Source of the DNA: Antedon mediterranea
Lineage: Eukaryota; Echinodermata; Crinoidea; Comatulida; Antedonidae
Length of the DNA: 64,000 nucleotides
Reading direction: 5' to 3'
NCBI RefSeq assembly: GCF_964355755.1
Contig: NC_092672.1
Location: 4,528,001 to 4,592,000 of the forward strand
Shown: piece by piece, positions 1 through 11,490 of the stretch
How positions within the stretch are numbered: the first letter of the stretch is position 1
How the letters are laid out: each line of letters opens with the position of its first letter
The notes under the pieces: generated by a model
Database searches by the model: none
Told to the model about the DNA's origin: nothing
The model's input: only the letters and a program-made list of their open reading frames with translations
Program-made: the position numbers and the translations under genes

Positions 1-1576
1 ATTGCCAGAGGGTTAAGGAAAATAGTATGGTTTCTTATTAAGAGGTATAGTGACACAATTTGTAACGGATGCGGTCAATCAATCTCATTCATGAGTGCCG
101 CTGACATTTGCCAAACAGATAAAAATATATCTAATACAATTAATAGGTTAATTTAGTTAGCCTGAACACAGTGTGGTTTACTGTGAAGGTAATTTGATCA
201 AAGAGGGGTAAATGAACCCCCTGTCTAAGGTACTATAGCTACCGTCAAAAATCAGGAGGGTTACTGTCCTAGGGAGACACCCTGCTGCCCCTGAAATTGA
301 GTAAAGGAAACTTTCATTTGAATTAGCAGAAACAGGTTAGTAGACAGAACTTCTGTGACTCATACAATCCTGTCATTTTCAATTGGAAATTCTAGCAAAG
401 CTTCTTACGACTGGCCCAAGGCCCCCTAATCCAAATTCATGCTATTTCCCCACAGTTCCACAACTTTAGTTGGCATTGACTGGCTCCAGTTTATACGTGT
501 GTGTGTGAGTTTGATAGCTATGCCACATGATTTTAATTTAATAAAATATGTAGATATATTAGTTTGTTATAAAATTACTAATACAAAGTGTTATCAGCTG
601 TTTGTAATAACATTGCTTTCAATTTCTCATTAAAGAGACCATTTCATTATCTGTCGCAATGTAAATGACTCCCTAGTGACAGGAATCTTACATTTATGTG
701 GAATTGTGTTGAACTTCGTGAATTTAGTCATCTTAATCAATAGTTGATGTCAAGAAACATAACGCTACTCTATAAAATAAAATAAAATGATAACATACTT
801 GAACACATCGGTTTCTTGTACGTTGTCATGCGACAACAATCTCACATGCAAATATTTAGATAGAATTTTGTTAATCAATAGTTTATGACAAAACAAAATT
901 GATAACATACTTTAACACATCGGTTTCTTGTACGCTGTCAGTTGGTATGCGACGGCAATCTCACAAGCAAATGTTTAGATAGAATTTAAAATACACTAGC
1001 CATCTAAATCAATAGTCACTACTCTATTTAAAGACAATTAAATACATGTTTCAGTCTCTTTGAAGTTAGTCAATATAATCCTCTCATAACATTTTTTCTC
1101 AACTTTCTATCATCTAAAAGTCGTAGTTAGTCATGCCTCGGGTCACATTCTATGGTCACCGTACAGGTAGGCTACTACATTAGTACTTCTATGAATGGAT
1201 GACTAGCCGGTGACAATAACGCTAGTTGGTCATACCCAGTACCGTTTTGATTTTACGATCATTCGGGAAACCACCTCACGACGCTTAAAAGTAAAGGCAC
1301 CTTTTTTATATTTGTCTCTATCTACTCAGATGTACATTTTTTATACACGTTTTATACAAAAAAAAAAGTTATATACTTTTGCTGTTTTTTCTTGTTTTAC
1401 CTTGCTTCTTGGTCCTCCAAGCACTGACCTGGGATGTTTGTAACATTCTTATGCATACATTTTTTTAAAATAAAGAACGATTTGAGAGTTTTCAATTACA
1501 AAAAAGTTACCAAAAGGTGACCTCTTAAAATCAAAGAAAAAAAAATTGAAACAAAAATTATTTTGTTAAATTTCAG
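1..1576. other. NCBP3 intron sequence (left edge of window)
   Basis: No coding exon could be supported here. The stretch precedes the first recognisable NCBP3 exon and must be intron, because that exon starts in phase 1. It holds a roughly 108-bp direct duplication at about 788-1000; both halves carry AACACATCGGTTTCTTGTAC and a diverged Oct-like CAAAT block. A short ATG stretch followed by a GT at 1134-1155 was considered as an exon and rejected. The first 430 bases look like a degraded dispersed element but match nothing I recognise. Confidence 0.6.
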
Positions 1577-1816
1577 ATGATTATTTAGACCTAATTAGTG
1601 ACAGCGAAACAGGCGAACGAGTACGAGTACCGAGAAGGCCGTGCCAAGAACTAGTAGATAGGAGTAACCGTGAGAACTATAGGTCAGACGACGCAGATAT
1701 GGAGGTTGAGAAGGTAGATGATGATAAGCCGTTTGATATCACGGAAGAACAAGCTATATACGATGCACTACCATTTGGAAAATCAGATCACCTACAAATA
1801 AGATATGCAACGAAAG
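1577..1816 (+). CDS. NCBP3: NCBP3 exon (acidic linker and start of conserved block)
   Basis: 240 nt after acceptor tttcag, donor G|GTTAGT, phase 1 at both ends. It encodes an Asp/Glu-rich linker (DLISDSETGERVRV near the start, SDDADMEVEKVDDDKP in the middle) and ends with LQIRYATK, which begins the conserved NCBP3 block. Confidence 0.85.
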
Positions 1817-4800
1817 GTTAGTAGACTGTGTAATGGGAATGAATGACAGAAATGAATGTACAGTATATCCTTTCAAATACAACTAGAAAAAAAAACCACT
1901 TGTAACAGTAGGCACCAGAGATCTGGAACCAACTTCCTTGTTCCATCCGTTACACTCCTCTTTTCTATTCAAACCTCTCCCGAAAACTCACCTATTTCAA
2001 TAGGTAATCTTTCCATGTTGTGCTGTGAGACTCCAGTAAAAAGCGCTTTATAAATAAGCGATATTATTATTTGTTTTTATTTATTATTATTTGCTTAATG
2101 TAAGTGCAATTTAGTGACAAATATTCCTATATTTCAACAGCAAGACTCTTTGTTTTGAGATGTCCAGAGTTGTTACTACGCATGCGTAATGCGTAATTCT
2201 CCTGGTGTTTAAATAACCAATCCAATTTGGGTCAACTGGCTCAGCTACAGTGATTTAAGTTCACTTAGGTTGACCCTGGTCTCCCCAATTTCAGTTTTTT
2301 TTGTTATGTATATACTAAAATAGATCGAATAAATAATGAAATGAAATCACAGTATAGGCATAATGATCAAATAGCATTAAAAATATTTTTTTGTTTTTGT
2401 TTTTTAGGCGATAAGAAGCAAGTTGGAGCTCAAAATAGAAGTTGGTATTATGTTAAAAATGGAAACCCTAACTACAATGGGATGAAAGGCATCATTAGCA
2501 ATTCCATGTAAGATATCTTTAATATTATTTAATCTTTTTGCAGATGTAGAAGAAATTAGTATTTAAGAGAAAACATGTGACATGCAGTCTACTGGCTGTA
2601 TTGTGCACAGGTGTGGGAGCGACGCAGACAACATTACAACAGTTGCCAGGACTCTATGGAAAAATAATATTATAACATTGTATATCAATATTAAAGACAT
2701 CTAGTATACTTTGTAGGTAACAACAGAGATTTCAGGACTGAATTTTGCATTTCAGACAGACAGACTTTGATTTTACCCCACGTCGGAAATACTGATTTAG
2801 AAAGATAACGTTTAAAACCTTAAGATAAGCTGCAAGATTTCTAGCAGCGTTGATCGACATAATGCTGTTGTTTCAGCATTGTTGAAGGCTTTTAATTGTT
2901 TAATTCCTGCGTTAAATCAAACACAGGAAAAGAAAAACTCATCAAATTGAGACCTCTCACTCTTCGGTAATCAGTAATTGCTTATAAAAGGAAATTTAAT
3001 GAAGTTTAATTTTAATTTGAGGTGTAAACGCAGGGTTTTGACGGCTGAAAATGTCAACTGTGAACACAATGACAGTATAATGCATTAAAAATTTAATCAA
3101 AACATTTTAGTTTTGATTTATTGATCCTTTGTAAATAGTAAGGTGCAGTCCCTTAAGTTGCTGAATGAAAATTCAGAATATTAAAACATGCCAAAGATAC
3201 AATGATTGGTTTATGACTATCATACAGCTTCACTTGACTGCCATACCTGCTAAACTTTATCTTCATGACGTTTAAACCTGCGAAACCCACCTGGCTTGCT
3301 TACCAACTGTCTATACTATATGGTAGTGATATCCCCAAATATGGTAGTGATATGCCCAAATATGGTAGTGATATGCCCAAATATGGTAGTGATATGCCCA
3401 AATATGGTAGTGATATGCCCAAATATGGTAGTGATATGCCAAAATATGGTAGTGATATTACATCATCATGTCCATATATGGGCACATCACATGTTTTTGT
3501 CACATAAAATTTGATAGTGTAGACAGAGCTTTACAATCAATATTATTACATTACCATTTGTATAGTGCCTGTCTCTATGATAAGCTCATAATCATTGGCG
3601 CTTCACATACTGTCATAACATTGGTTAGAATATTATATACTGTATATTGTCAATTTGTTTGAAAATAAATTCATATTTCTTTCTTTAAATAGGAAAAAAA
3701 GAATTACAGATGGAAAAACATCAAACACAAGACCGTCAAGAAAAAGGAGAATGGAAGCATATGTGGACGAGGATAAACTTATGAAAAGAGAGAAGACGGC
3801 ATCACCCCACGGCGATGGAGATGACGAAAACTTAGAACAAGAAGTCAAATTATTAACGAGAGCGCCCTCACCTAAACGAGTTATGCGCATGTATGCTGAC
3901 GATGTGGAACAACAAGTTAAAAGCATCAGGTATTGTTACATTTTGTATATTTTTAGAATTTATGCAGTAATTGTACAGTTACTGCAGTAAATATTGTAGT
4001 TTAATAAAGTATTACACTTTAAGTCAATAAATATTTAAGAAATTCCCTTAAGAATTTTTTTAGATTGTATACTTGAATCTTTTAACATTGTAAAAGAAAC
4101 AGAAAGATCATTAAAAGATATTAAAACCCATTACTTTTAACAGATTATTAAAACTTTTACAATATTCAGCTGTTATGTATTAACCGTCATGTAATGTTTA
4201 ATAAATTAAAAAGTAGAAAACAGAAATGTACTTAAATTATTTCCATCGCAGTTAAGTAATTTTTCAATTCAATCTAACCCAAAAATAGTTTCTAACCTAA
4301 ATTTTGTAACAAATCTTAACCTGATTACGATACTTAGAATAATTCGCCCTTCCTGCAATTTTTACAATTTCTACAATTGCTGTTATATATAAACATATTC
4401 ATTTTCATTTCAAAGTATTAGATCTAGTACTAGTATATTAAATTGGAATTGGATTATAAACTCAGCATAGTTTAGACATACAGGCTGCCTGGAAGGAAGT
4501 CAGAAAGTTTAAACTGTGCTCACAAATAGAAGGTTAAACTTACATAATGATATTACACAGCCACCATCCCCTGTTTAAAACAATTTGTATCATTCTAAGA
4601 CTAAGAATAACATGAATTTCCGACAATTTTGAAAATTTAAAAAATAGTAACATTTAAATATAATAATAATATGCGCAATAATAAAATATACAAAATTAAT
4701 GTTAATTAAATTATTTTGAACTAACCAACATTTTTACATACCTGACAGTTTTAATATTCTTTTCATAGATATCATCTTTAGAGAGCTTAGAATAACACAT

Positions 4801-7606
4801 TTCTTTGCTAAACTAGGATATTTTTTATGGTGGTTTTGAACTATTTTAACTAGTACCAAATTTAAAGCAAATACAATATAGCTTCATTTCTTCAAAATAT
4901 TAACAACACATAAACATATTTGGTAAAATGGAGACAAAAAAGAAGCCCCTTTGAAGCTCAAAAGGGGCTTGTTGCATGACATATGGAAGGGACATGGAGT
5001 ATAACTGTAACCCAGTAGTATATACATTTTTTCAGCATATAATATGCAATATACATTTTTCCAATCAGGCATAAAATGGCAAAATGAATCATGTATATAT
5101 AAATAGCTACAAATTAAAATATAAAGTTTTTTTATTACAAAATAATAAAATTACTAAAATAATATAATGAAACAGCTGTTAACATTATGTATTTTAAATA
5201 GTAATTATAATAATTGAGCAATTTTAAACTGACTGTTAATTGAAATAATTATATTAAATTAAAATATAATTTAATAAAAATTTATTTTCAAATCGGATGA
5301 AAGTAGTAGACCATGTTGTTTTGATGTTTTTCATTTATTACAACAAAAAAATATGCATTTACGGGTGACTAGTTTAAGTGTGTTTTGATAAAAGGTTTTT
5401 TTTTTTCAATTGTAAAGTTTGACTCATTCACTTTACTTTCATTTTTAGTTTGGTGGTTTATCTTGTGCTCTCTGTTATGTCAAGACCACTTACTGTTTCC
5501 TGTGGTTAATTTTGTTCTTGACTCTTGCTCGTTAAATTATATAAATCTTATAACAAATATAAATTTGTAAACACATAAATAATAATAAGAAATATATAAA
5601 GAATAAACTGATTAATAATTTGCTAGAAAACGTCCTCTGATAGGAACGTCCTCTGATAGGATTCGAACCTGTGACTAGCGGTTTACAGGTAGAGATACAA
5701 AAACTACACATATTCTGGAAATAAAAATCTGTTAAAACTGTAGCTCCTTCCCATATTATTATTTACTTTATTTACTGTTGCATAATATTGTAGGATTGTG
5801 TTTTTGGTGTAAAAAAGGAATGTCTAGATTTAGTAGAATTCCTACAAGGGGACACCTTCAGGAAAATGTCCCCCTAATAGAGGTTTCCCCAGAATAGGAG
5901 TTGGCCATAAAGAAAAACAAATATTTCCCCCATTGTTCACTCTATATGGTGTCCTCCAGTTGTCTCCACCCCCCCCCCCCCTTTATATGGGTGTCCCCAC
6001 CCCAGCAGTGTCCCCCTGTTGTTTCCCCCTTCATAGGCGTCCCCTGAATAGCGATCTACTACTACTGCATATCACTATTATAATTAACTGTTTACTGTTT
6101 TTTTGTAAGTGAGACACTTTTGTTTTAAACAAATAAATAAATTTCTTGGACCACCATTTTTATTTTAATCAATAAAATTATTATTGTATTAATCTTTTTA
6201 TTGATGAATAAGGGTATTCGTGAGCTACTTCTATCTGAAATAAATTGATGTTAAATATTAGTGACTGGTTGAATGACCTGTGTCCATCATGCCGTAAAAG
6301 ATTGTTTCCCCTGGGACTTGTGCCTGCTCATGTGATGACAGTGAACAGAGTGACACAAGGACAAATTAATGAGTAACTAGGGTGACAGTTAAACTGAGTG
6401 TGACGCTAGCCCCCCTCCTCCCATCCCTTGAGTACATAATTCATGTATTTGCCTTCCTTACACATAACAGTGAAATATTTAAGGTACAGAGTTATTTACC
6501 CTCTACTCTTTCAAACATTTAGGGAAAGTACAGTATGTGTACATACTAGAATAAAACCCTCCTTAAGCTCTGTCTACACTATCAAACATTTAGGGAAAGT
6601 ACAGTATGTGTACATACTACAATAAAACCCTCCTTAAGCTCTGTCTACACTATCAAACAGGGAAAGTACAGTATGTGTACATACTAGAATAAAACCCTCC
6701 TTAAGCTCTGTCTACACTATCAAACATTTAGGGAAAGTACAGTATGTGTACATACTAGAATAAAACCCTCCTTAAGCTCTGTCTACACTATCAAACATTT
6801 AGGGAAAGTACAGTATGTGTACATACTAGAATAAAACCCTCCTTAAGCTCTGTCTACACTATCAAACATTTAGGGAAAGTACAGTATGTGTACATACTAG
6901 AATAAAACCCTCTGTCTACACTATCAAACTGTATGAAAAGAAAATGTGATGTGCCCATATATGGACATGATGATGTCACATCAGTACCATATTTGGGCAT
7001 ATCACTACCATATTTGGCCACATCACACTTTTTTTGTCCAACTAGTTTGATAGTGTAGACAGAGATTTAGAAACATTTTCATAGGAAATGAACAATGGGT
7101 AATATTTTAACACTATGGCTAACCCCTATTAAAGGGACACTTGGGTCCTGAAGGTGTCCCCTTAATGGGGGGGGGGGGGGTTCTCCATTATATGCACACA
7201 AGTTTTTTTCAGAGTCAGAGGAATCGTATATATAACCGGGCGGTTTAGAGTTTTTATTCTGTGTCTGTTGATTTATATATAAATGATAATGCTGTGGATA
7301 TCAATGGATAATGGATTAATCTAAATAATTTTTTTTTCATTTTGTAGAAAACTATCAGCAGCACCAGTAGGCTTACAAGTTGTAATCGAACCAGAAAATC
7401 ACATGACCAATCGGAATGCGGGAGAACTAAACACATCCGGAATCATCCGACGTATAGGTAGACACCCGCTAAGAAGTGACGCAGCAAAACGAACGACCGA
7501 GCATCAAACTTTATTTCCTGATTTACGCGGAAAGTTGAATAGGAAGACGTGTAAAAGACAAATCTCAGAGAATATATCATTTGAAATTGGCGATGAAATA
7601 TTTTGA
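1577..7606 (+). CDS. NCBP3: NCBP3, nuclear cap-binding protein subunit 3 (C-terminal 277 residues, 5' exons outside window)
   Basis: NCBP3 (human C17orf85) binds the mRNA cap region with NCBP1 and supports poly(A) RNA export in the nucleus. Four coding exons are seen: 1577-1816, 2408-2507, 3693-3929 and 7348-7606. All have AG/GT borders and phases 1, 1, 2, 2 that join without a frameshift, ending in TGA at 7604-7606. The family signature is clear. An acidic stretch leads into IRYATKGDKKQVGAQNRS, then YYVKNGNPNYNGMKGI, the counterpart of the vertebrate MKYGNPNYGGMKGILSNSW block. A later block, APSPKRVMRMYADDVEQQVK, matches the vertebrate TPSPKKSMKMTMYADEVESQ region. The N-terminal RRM-like domain must lie to the left. 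The last exon (85 codons) is basic and only weakly like the vertebrate C-terminus, and it is much shorter. Identity is secure; the exact 3' exon is slightly less so. Confidence 0.9.
1885..2080 (+). mobile_element. LINE 3'-end fragment (CR1/L2/Jockey-like reverse transcriptase tail)
   Basis: Bases 1911 onward translate as APEIWNQLPCSIR, the W-N-x-L-P-x-x-I-R motif found at the C-terminus of CR1/L2/Jockey-type non-LTR reverse transcriptases. It is followed by a GCGCTTTATAAATAAGCG tail and ATT repeats ending near 2080. It is a 5'-truncated dead copy inside an NCBP3 intron. The superfamily assignment rests on the motif only. Confidence 0.6.
2195..2345 (+). repeat. Dispersed repeat with AATGAAATGAAAT tail (copy 1)
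   Basis: The block CTCAGCTACAGTGATTTAAG, TTCACTTAGGTTGACCCTG, CTCCCCAATTTCAGTTTTTT, TATATACT and the tail AATAATGAAATGAAAT recurs in reverse complement at 12305-12445. The simple-sequence tail suggests the 3' end of a non-LTR element. Confidence 0.65.
2408..2507 (+). CDS. NCBP3: NCBP3 exon (GNPNY-GMKGI signature)
   Basis: 100 nt after a long pyrimidine tract ending tttttag, donor AT|GTAAGA, phase 2 out. It encodes GDKKQVGAQNRSWYYVKNG followed by NPNYNGMKGIISNS, the most diagnostic NCBP3 segment. The split codon after SNS reads ATG (Met), where vertebrates have Trp. Confidence 0.9.
2508..3692 (+). other. NCBP3 intron
   Basis: AT-rich intron between the exons ending at 2507 and starting at 3693. 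Apart from the MITE at 3308-3532, nothing recognisable was found. Confidence 0.7.
3308..3532. mobile_element. MITE family 1 copy with expanded internal 21-bp minisatellite
   Basis: The right end TTTGATAGTGTAGACAGAGC is the family-1 terminal repeat; the left end (ctgtctatactat) is degraded. Between them the 21-bp unit TATGGTAGTGATATGCCC(AAA) is repeated seven times, then the usual CATCATCATGTCCATATATG core follows. Because 21 is divisible by three, all six frames stay open, which produces misleading ORFs. Confidence 0.85.
3693..3929 (+). CDS. NCBP3: NCBP3 exon (basic region and MYADDVE block)
   Basis: 237 nt, acceptor aaatag, donor AG|GTATTG, phase 2 in and 2 out. It starts with KKRITDGK, carries a basic RPSRKRR, then NLEQEVKLLTRAPSPKR and VMRMYADDVEQQVKSIR, which align with the vertebrate SPKKSMKMTMYADEVESQ block. 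Confidence 0.9.
3930..6510 (+). other. NCBP3 last intron, left part
   Basis: Very AT-rich intron with no supported exon. Bases 5625-5695 hold a tRNA-like 3' half on the minus strand (B box GGTTCGAATCC at about 5657-5667), probably a SINE relic, with a doubled cgtcctctgatagga just before it. Bases 5840-6055 hold copies of the GGGGACA-type dispersed repeat and a C10 run. Confidence 0.6.
5840..6055. repeat. GGGGACA-type dispersed repeat cluster
   Basis: Contains CAAGGGGACACCTTCAGG, TCCCCCTAATAGAGGTTTCC, CAGAATAGGAGTTGGCC and several gtgtcccc units. The same words recur at 7125-7190, 7889-8215, 14170-14300, 24575-24615, 27955-28070, 32036-32253, 33485-33545, 38480-38530, 44055-44105, 48495-48690, 58482-58580 and 63045-63205. 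This is a decayed interspersed family of unknown origin. Confidence 0.65.
6511..6930. repeat. 71-bp tandem repeat (about 6 copies) containing a MITE terminus
   Basis: Each ~71-bp unit joins AGCTCTGTCTACACTATC (the end of MITE family 1) to AGTACAGTATGTGTACATAC and AATAAAACCCTCCTT. One copy, near 6655, lacks the ATTT junction. The array runs directly into a full MITE at 6911. Confidence 0.85.
6911..7070. mobile_element. MITE family 1 copy
   Basis: Inverted ends CTCTGTCTACACTATCAAAC and GTTTGATAGTGTAGACAGAG flank the usual core (TGTGATGTGCCCATATATGG, two ACCATATTTGG units, CACATCACAC). Confidence 0.9.
7348..7606 (+). CDS. NCBP3: NCBP3 last coding exon
   Basis: Acceptor ttttgtag, one base completes the split AGA codon, then 85 codons and TGA. 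The peptide is Arg/Lys-rich, with IIRRIGRHPLRSDAAKR in the middle and NISFEIGDEIF at the end. It faintly recalls the vertebrate IRQRLGKRPHSPEKAF segment. Splice phase supports it; the similarity alone would not be decisive. Confidence 0.75.
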
Positions 7607-9300
7607 TTTTGATTGTATTTTCTTGGGTTTGTTCGGTTTATTCATGCCTAGTTTAGTTACTTCTCTCTTTTTTTAATCATCATACCTTAGAATAATTAAA
7701 ATCAATTTGGGGTATTTTGTAGTACAGTATGACAGTGTAATCATTATAATTCATGTGTTGATATGACACACTAGTTTTTAAATTATTTTAGTTCCATTAA
7801 TATTTTTAATTAATTAGTCATTTTTAATGCATTTAGGACTAGTCATTTAATACTTACAGCCACTGTTTATTTATTGTCTGCGAACAATATTTGTATAACT
7901 GTTGTAGTAGTTTTATAACTATAGTAGAAATCCTTCAGGCCACACCTCTATTAAGGGGACACATACAATATAGAGCCAACCAAATTCAAGGAACATCCTT
8001 ATTTAAAAGAATATTATGTTGGTGTCCTGAAGGTATTTGTATAATTGTAGTAGTTGTACTAGTTTTATAACTATAGTAAACCCCTCCTTCAGGCCACGCC
8101 TCTATTAAGGGGACACATACAATATACAGTCAACCAAATTCAAGGGTTATTTTTATTAAGAGGATATTTTGTTGGGATCCTGAAACTTTCCTCTTAATAG
8201 ATAGAGGTTATGTATTTTTTTTTCTTAGCTTATAATTTTTAAATTCTGGAATAATTTGGAACTATTTCAATATTTCATGCTTTAATAGATTAATAGTTTA
8301 ATCAATATGTTTAAAGTGAATGTTGATCATAGTAGTGGCCAATGGGCTACCAAAATGGCTAGCTAGCTCTAAAGAGAATTTCTGTTCCAATTGTAGAATG
8401 GATATTTTTTAATATAAGGGAAAAATTTATACTTTTCATTCCCAATAATATAATAAATATTTGTTATTATGCTTTAAAATCATTGCACAAACAATAGTAT
8501 AACCAGTAAAATGATTTATTTATATTTCTGACTTTATTAATCATGTATTATATAAAAGTGAATATAAATATATTTCTAAATGACAGTTTGTACAATTAAG
8601 TAATATCAACAGTGTAATAAATGCGCCATATTTTCAATGAAATTGCTCATAGGTGCAACAATAGCTGCAATGATTAAAATTACGATATTAAAATTATCAT
8701 GTTATGAATTTAATTAAATAATGTAATAATTATTTACTAATATTAATTATAAAATATTATTTTTATACTATACAATTTAATAATATCATGGTTTAGGTTT
8801 TGGTAACTTTTTCTGAATTGTAAATAGTCTTTATAAATTTTGCAGTATTACTATGTTTAACCGAAAAAAACCCACATACAACCATACATGTTGTACAGTG
8901 CTGTAAATATATATGTGGTTGTACCCCCTATGTATATATGTTACATACATTTATATAGATGTATAAAGTATAAAATGAATTTTGTGTGAAGTAGTTGTAT
9001 TACAAACAACACATGATTGATGGTGGTGGTATTGAACTTCAATCATTAATCAATAATAATCAATAATGATTAGTATTTTGTTGGATTACACTATAGTATA
9101 CAATAAAGAGACAATTTTATTCATAGTTTTAGAGATTTTTAAATTTTTATGTCAAATTGACATTATCATGACCTCCTTTAGGTTGTTTATATCAAATTAA
9201 TATTATAATGTTAGCTCTCACCCAGTTACAAAATCATTGCTCTGCCCCTTGTATCAAAATTCAATTATGCAATAATTTCATTCACATAGTAAGCATTTAT
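7607..9300 (+). other. NCBP3 3' UTR and 3' flank
   Basis: Non-coding. AATAAA polyadenylation candidates on the plus strand lie at 8452, 8616 and 9102; which is used cannot be told. The 7889-8215 part is a tandem duplication described separately. Confidence 0.5.
7889..8215 (+). repeat. Tandem duplication of a GGGGACA-type element (~150 bp, 2 copies)
   Basis: Both halves read TTTGTATAA, then TTTTATAACTATAGTA, CCTTCAGGCCAC, CCTCTATTAAGGGGACACAT, ACAATATA and CAACCAAATTCAAGG. The halves start at about 7889 and 8034. Confidence 0.75.
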
Positions 9301-9304
9301 GTCA

Positions 9305-11095
9305 AAACTGGTTACTATAGCACAATTGACATGCGCAGAACCCTTTATTTGACTCTGCGCATGTTTATTATGCTATAGTAACCATTTATGTCAAAAAATA
9401 AAAGGGTCGACAATCGGTAATTTTTCGAAAATTTCCCTGTAGTATAGTACAAGGATTTTTTCAAAAAATGGCCGATTTTCGACCTTATTATTTTTCGATA
9501 AAACTTGTTACTATAGCACAATTGATATGTGCAGAACCCATTATTCTACTCTGCGCATGTTTATTATGCTATAGTAACCATTTATGTCAAAACTGGTTAC
9601 TATAGCACAATTGACATGCGCAGAACCCTTTATTCGACTCTGCGCATGTTTATTATGCTATAGTAACCATTTATATCAAAAAATAAAAGGGTCGACAATC
9701 GGTAATTTTTCGAAAATTTCCCTGTACTATAGTACAGGGATTTTTTCCAAAAATGGCCGATTTTCGACCTTTTTATTTTTTGATAAAACTTGTTACTATA
9801 GCACAATTGATATGCGCAGAACCCATTATTCGACTCTGCGCATGTTTATTATGCTATAGTAACCATTTATATCCAAAAATAAAAGGGTCGAAAATCGGAA
9901 ATTTTTCGAAAATTTCCCTGTACTATAGTACAGGGATTTTTTGCGATAATATTTGCCATAAATGACCTTTTTGTCAAAAGTGGTTACTATAGCACAATTG
10001 ACATGCGCAGAACCCATTATTCGACTCTGCGCATGTTTATTATGCTATAGTAACCATTTATATCCAAAAATAAAAGGGTCGAAAATCGGAAATTTTTCGA
10101 AAATTTCCCTGTACTATAGTACAAGGATTTTTTCGAAAAATGGCCGATTTTCGACCTTTTTATTTTTCGATAAAACTTGTTACTATAGCACAATTGACAT
10201 GCACAGAACCCATTATTCGACTCTGCGCATGTTTATTATGCTATAGTAACCATTTATGTCAAAACTGGTTACTATAGCACAATTGACATGCGCAGAACCC
10301 TTTATTCGACTCTGCACATGTTTATTATGCTATAGTAACCATTTATATCAAAAAATAAAAGGGTCGAAAATCGGAAATTTTTCGAAAATTTCCCTGTACT
10401 ATAGTACAAGGATTTTTTCAAAAAATGGCCGATTTTCGACCTTTTTATTTTTAGAAAGAACTGGTTACTATAGCACAATTGACATGCGCAGAACGCATTA
10501 TTCTACTCTGCGCATGTTTATTATGCTATAGTAACCATTTATGTCAAAAGTGGTTACTATAGCCCAATTGACATGCGCAGAACCCTTAATTCGACTCTGC
10601 ACATGTTTATTATGCTATAGTAACCACTTATATCAAAAAATAAAAGGGTCAAAAATCGGTAATTTTTCGAGAATTTCCCTATACTATAGTACAGGGATTT
10701 TTTCCAAAAATGGCCGATTTTCGTTACTATCACAATTGACATGCGCAGAACCCATTATTCGATTCTGCGCATGTTTATTATGCTATAGTAACCATTTATG
10801 TCAAAAGTGGTTACTATAGCACAATTGACATGCGCAGAACCCATTATTCGACTCTGCGCATGTTTATTTAATTTCATTTCATAGTAACATTTATTTCCTT
10901 CATAATATACAAAATAAATAATACAATACAAAATTCATAACGAGAAGATAGTTAAAACAACAAAAATTTTTTTTCTCATCTTTAAAATGAATTATGCTAT
11001 AGTGACCATTTATATCAAAAAATAAAAGGGTCGAAAATCGGCCATTTTTCAAAAATTTCCCTGTACTATAGTACAGGGATTTTTTGGGATAATAT
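9305..11095. repeat. Array of two alternating palindromes (280-285-bp higher-order unit)
   Basis: Palindrome A (about 72 bp) has outer arms TTACTATAGCA / TGCTATAGTAA and inner arms CATGCGCAGA / TCTGCGCATG. Palindrome B (about 105 bp) has arms AAAGGGTCGAAAATCGG / CCGATTTTCGACCTTTT around the perfect 20-mer CCCTGTACTATAGTACAGGG. Order is A B A | A B A B' A B A | A B A | A B A | A, insertion, B. Adjacent A copies are joined by ATTTATGTCAAAA(C/G)T. Starts of equivalent units at 9311, 9591, 10265 and 10550 give spacings of 280, 674 and 285. An unrelated AT-rich insertion sits at about 10868-10985. The many small ORFs across it are products of the repetition. Confidence 0.85.
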
Positions 11096-11319
11096 TTGCC
11101 ATTAATGCACATATGTTGTGTTATCATTATCTTATAGAGTCAAAAAATAAAAGGGTTAAAATTTCCCCATTTTTCCAAATTTTTTTGGAAAAATGGGCAA
11201 ATATTAACTGTTTAACATATGTACTATATATAATGATGTGATATAAATACAGTAAAAAGTTATGTCAACAAATAAAGCGGTAGAAATTTGGCAATATTTC
11301 CAAAATCATTGCTATTTTT

Positions 11320-11490
11320 TACTAATAATAATAATAATAAAGTGGCGCTCATGGCACTACACACATTAACAATTTGAAAAAACATTAGCATATAGCTTAA
11401 TTAATCTTTAATGTTCAGACTAGTGGAGCATTTAACTGGTAAGCTATCCCATACACTTGCAGCTGCGACATAAAAAAAAAACTCCGACCC
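11320..11490 (-). mobile_element. LINE 3'-end fragment
   Basis: On the minus strand the sequence reads AASVWDSLPVKCSTSLNIKD then a stop, which fits the A-x-x-W-x-S-L-P motif of CR1/L2/Jockey-type reverse transcriptase C-termini. It ends in GCGCCACTTTATTATTATT. Truncated and dead. Confidence 0.6.

Noticed and set aside
1-430. Mitochondrial rRNA insertion (CTAAGGTAC-like words)
   Set aside because: Only short chance-level resemblance; no consistent block of conserved rRNA sequence.
1134-1155. Possible small NCBP3 exon (MPRVTFYGHRT before a GT)
   Set aside because: No similarity to NCBP3, no good acceptor, and an upstream phase that cannot be tested in this window.
9584-10819. Family of ~90-codon ORFs with CAEPxIRLC...LCYSNHLYxK
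   Set aside because: They are translations of the palindrome array; the same sequence is open on both strands and lacks any coding signature.
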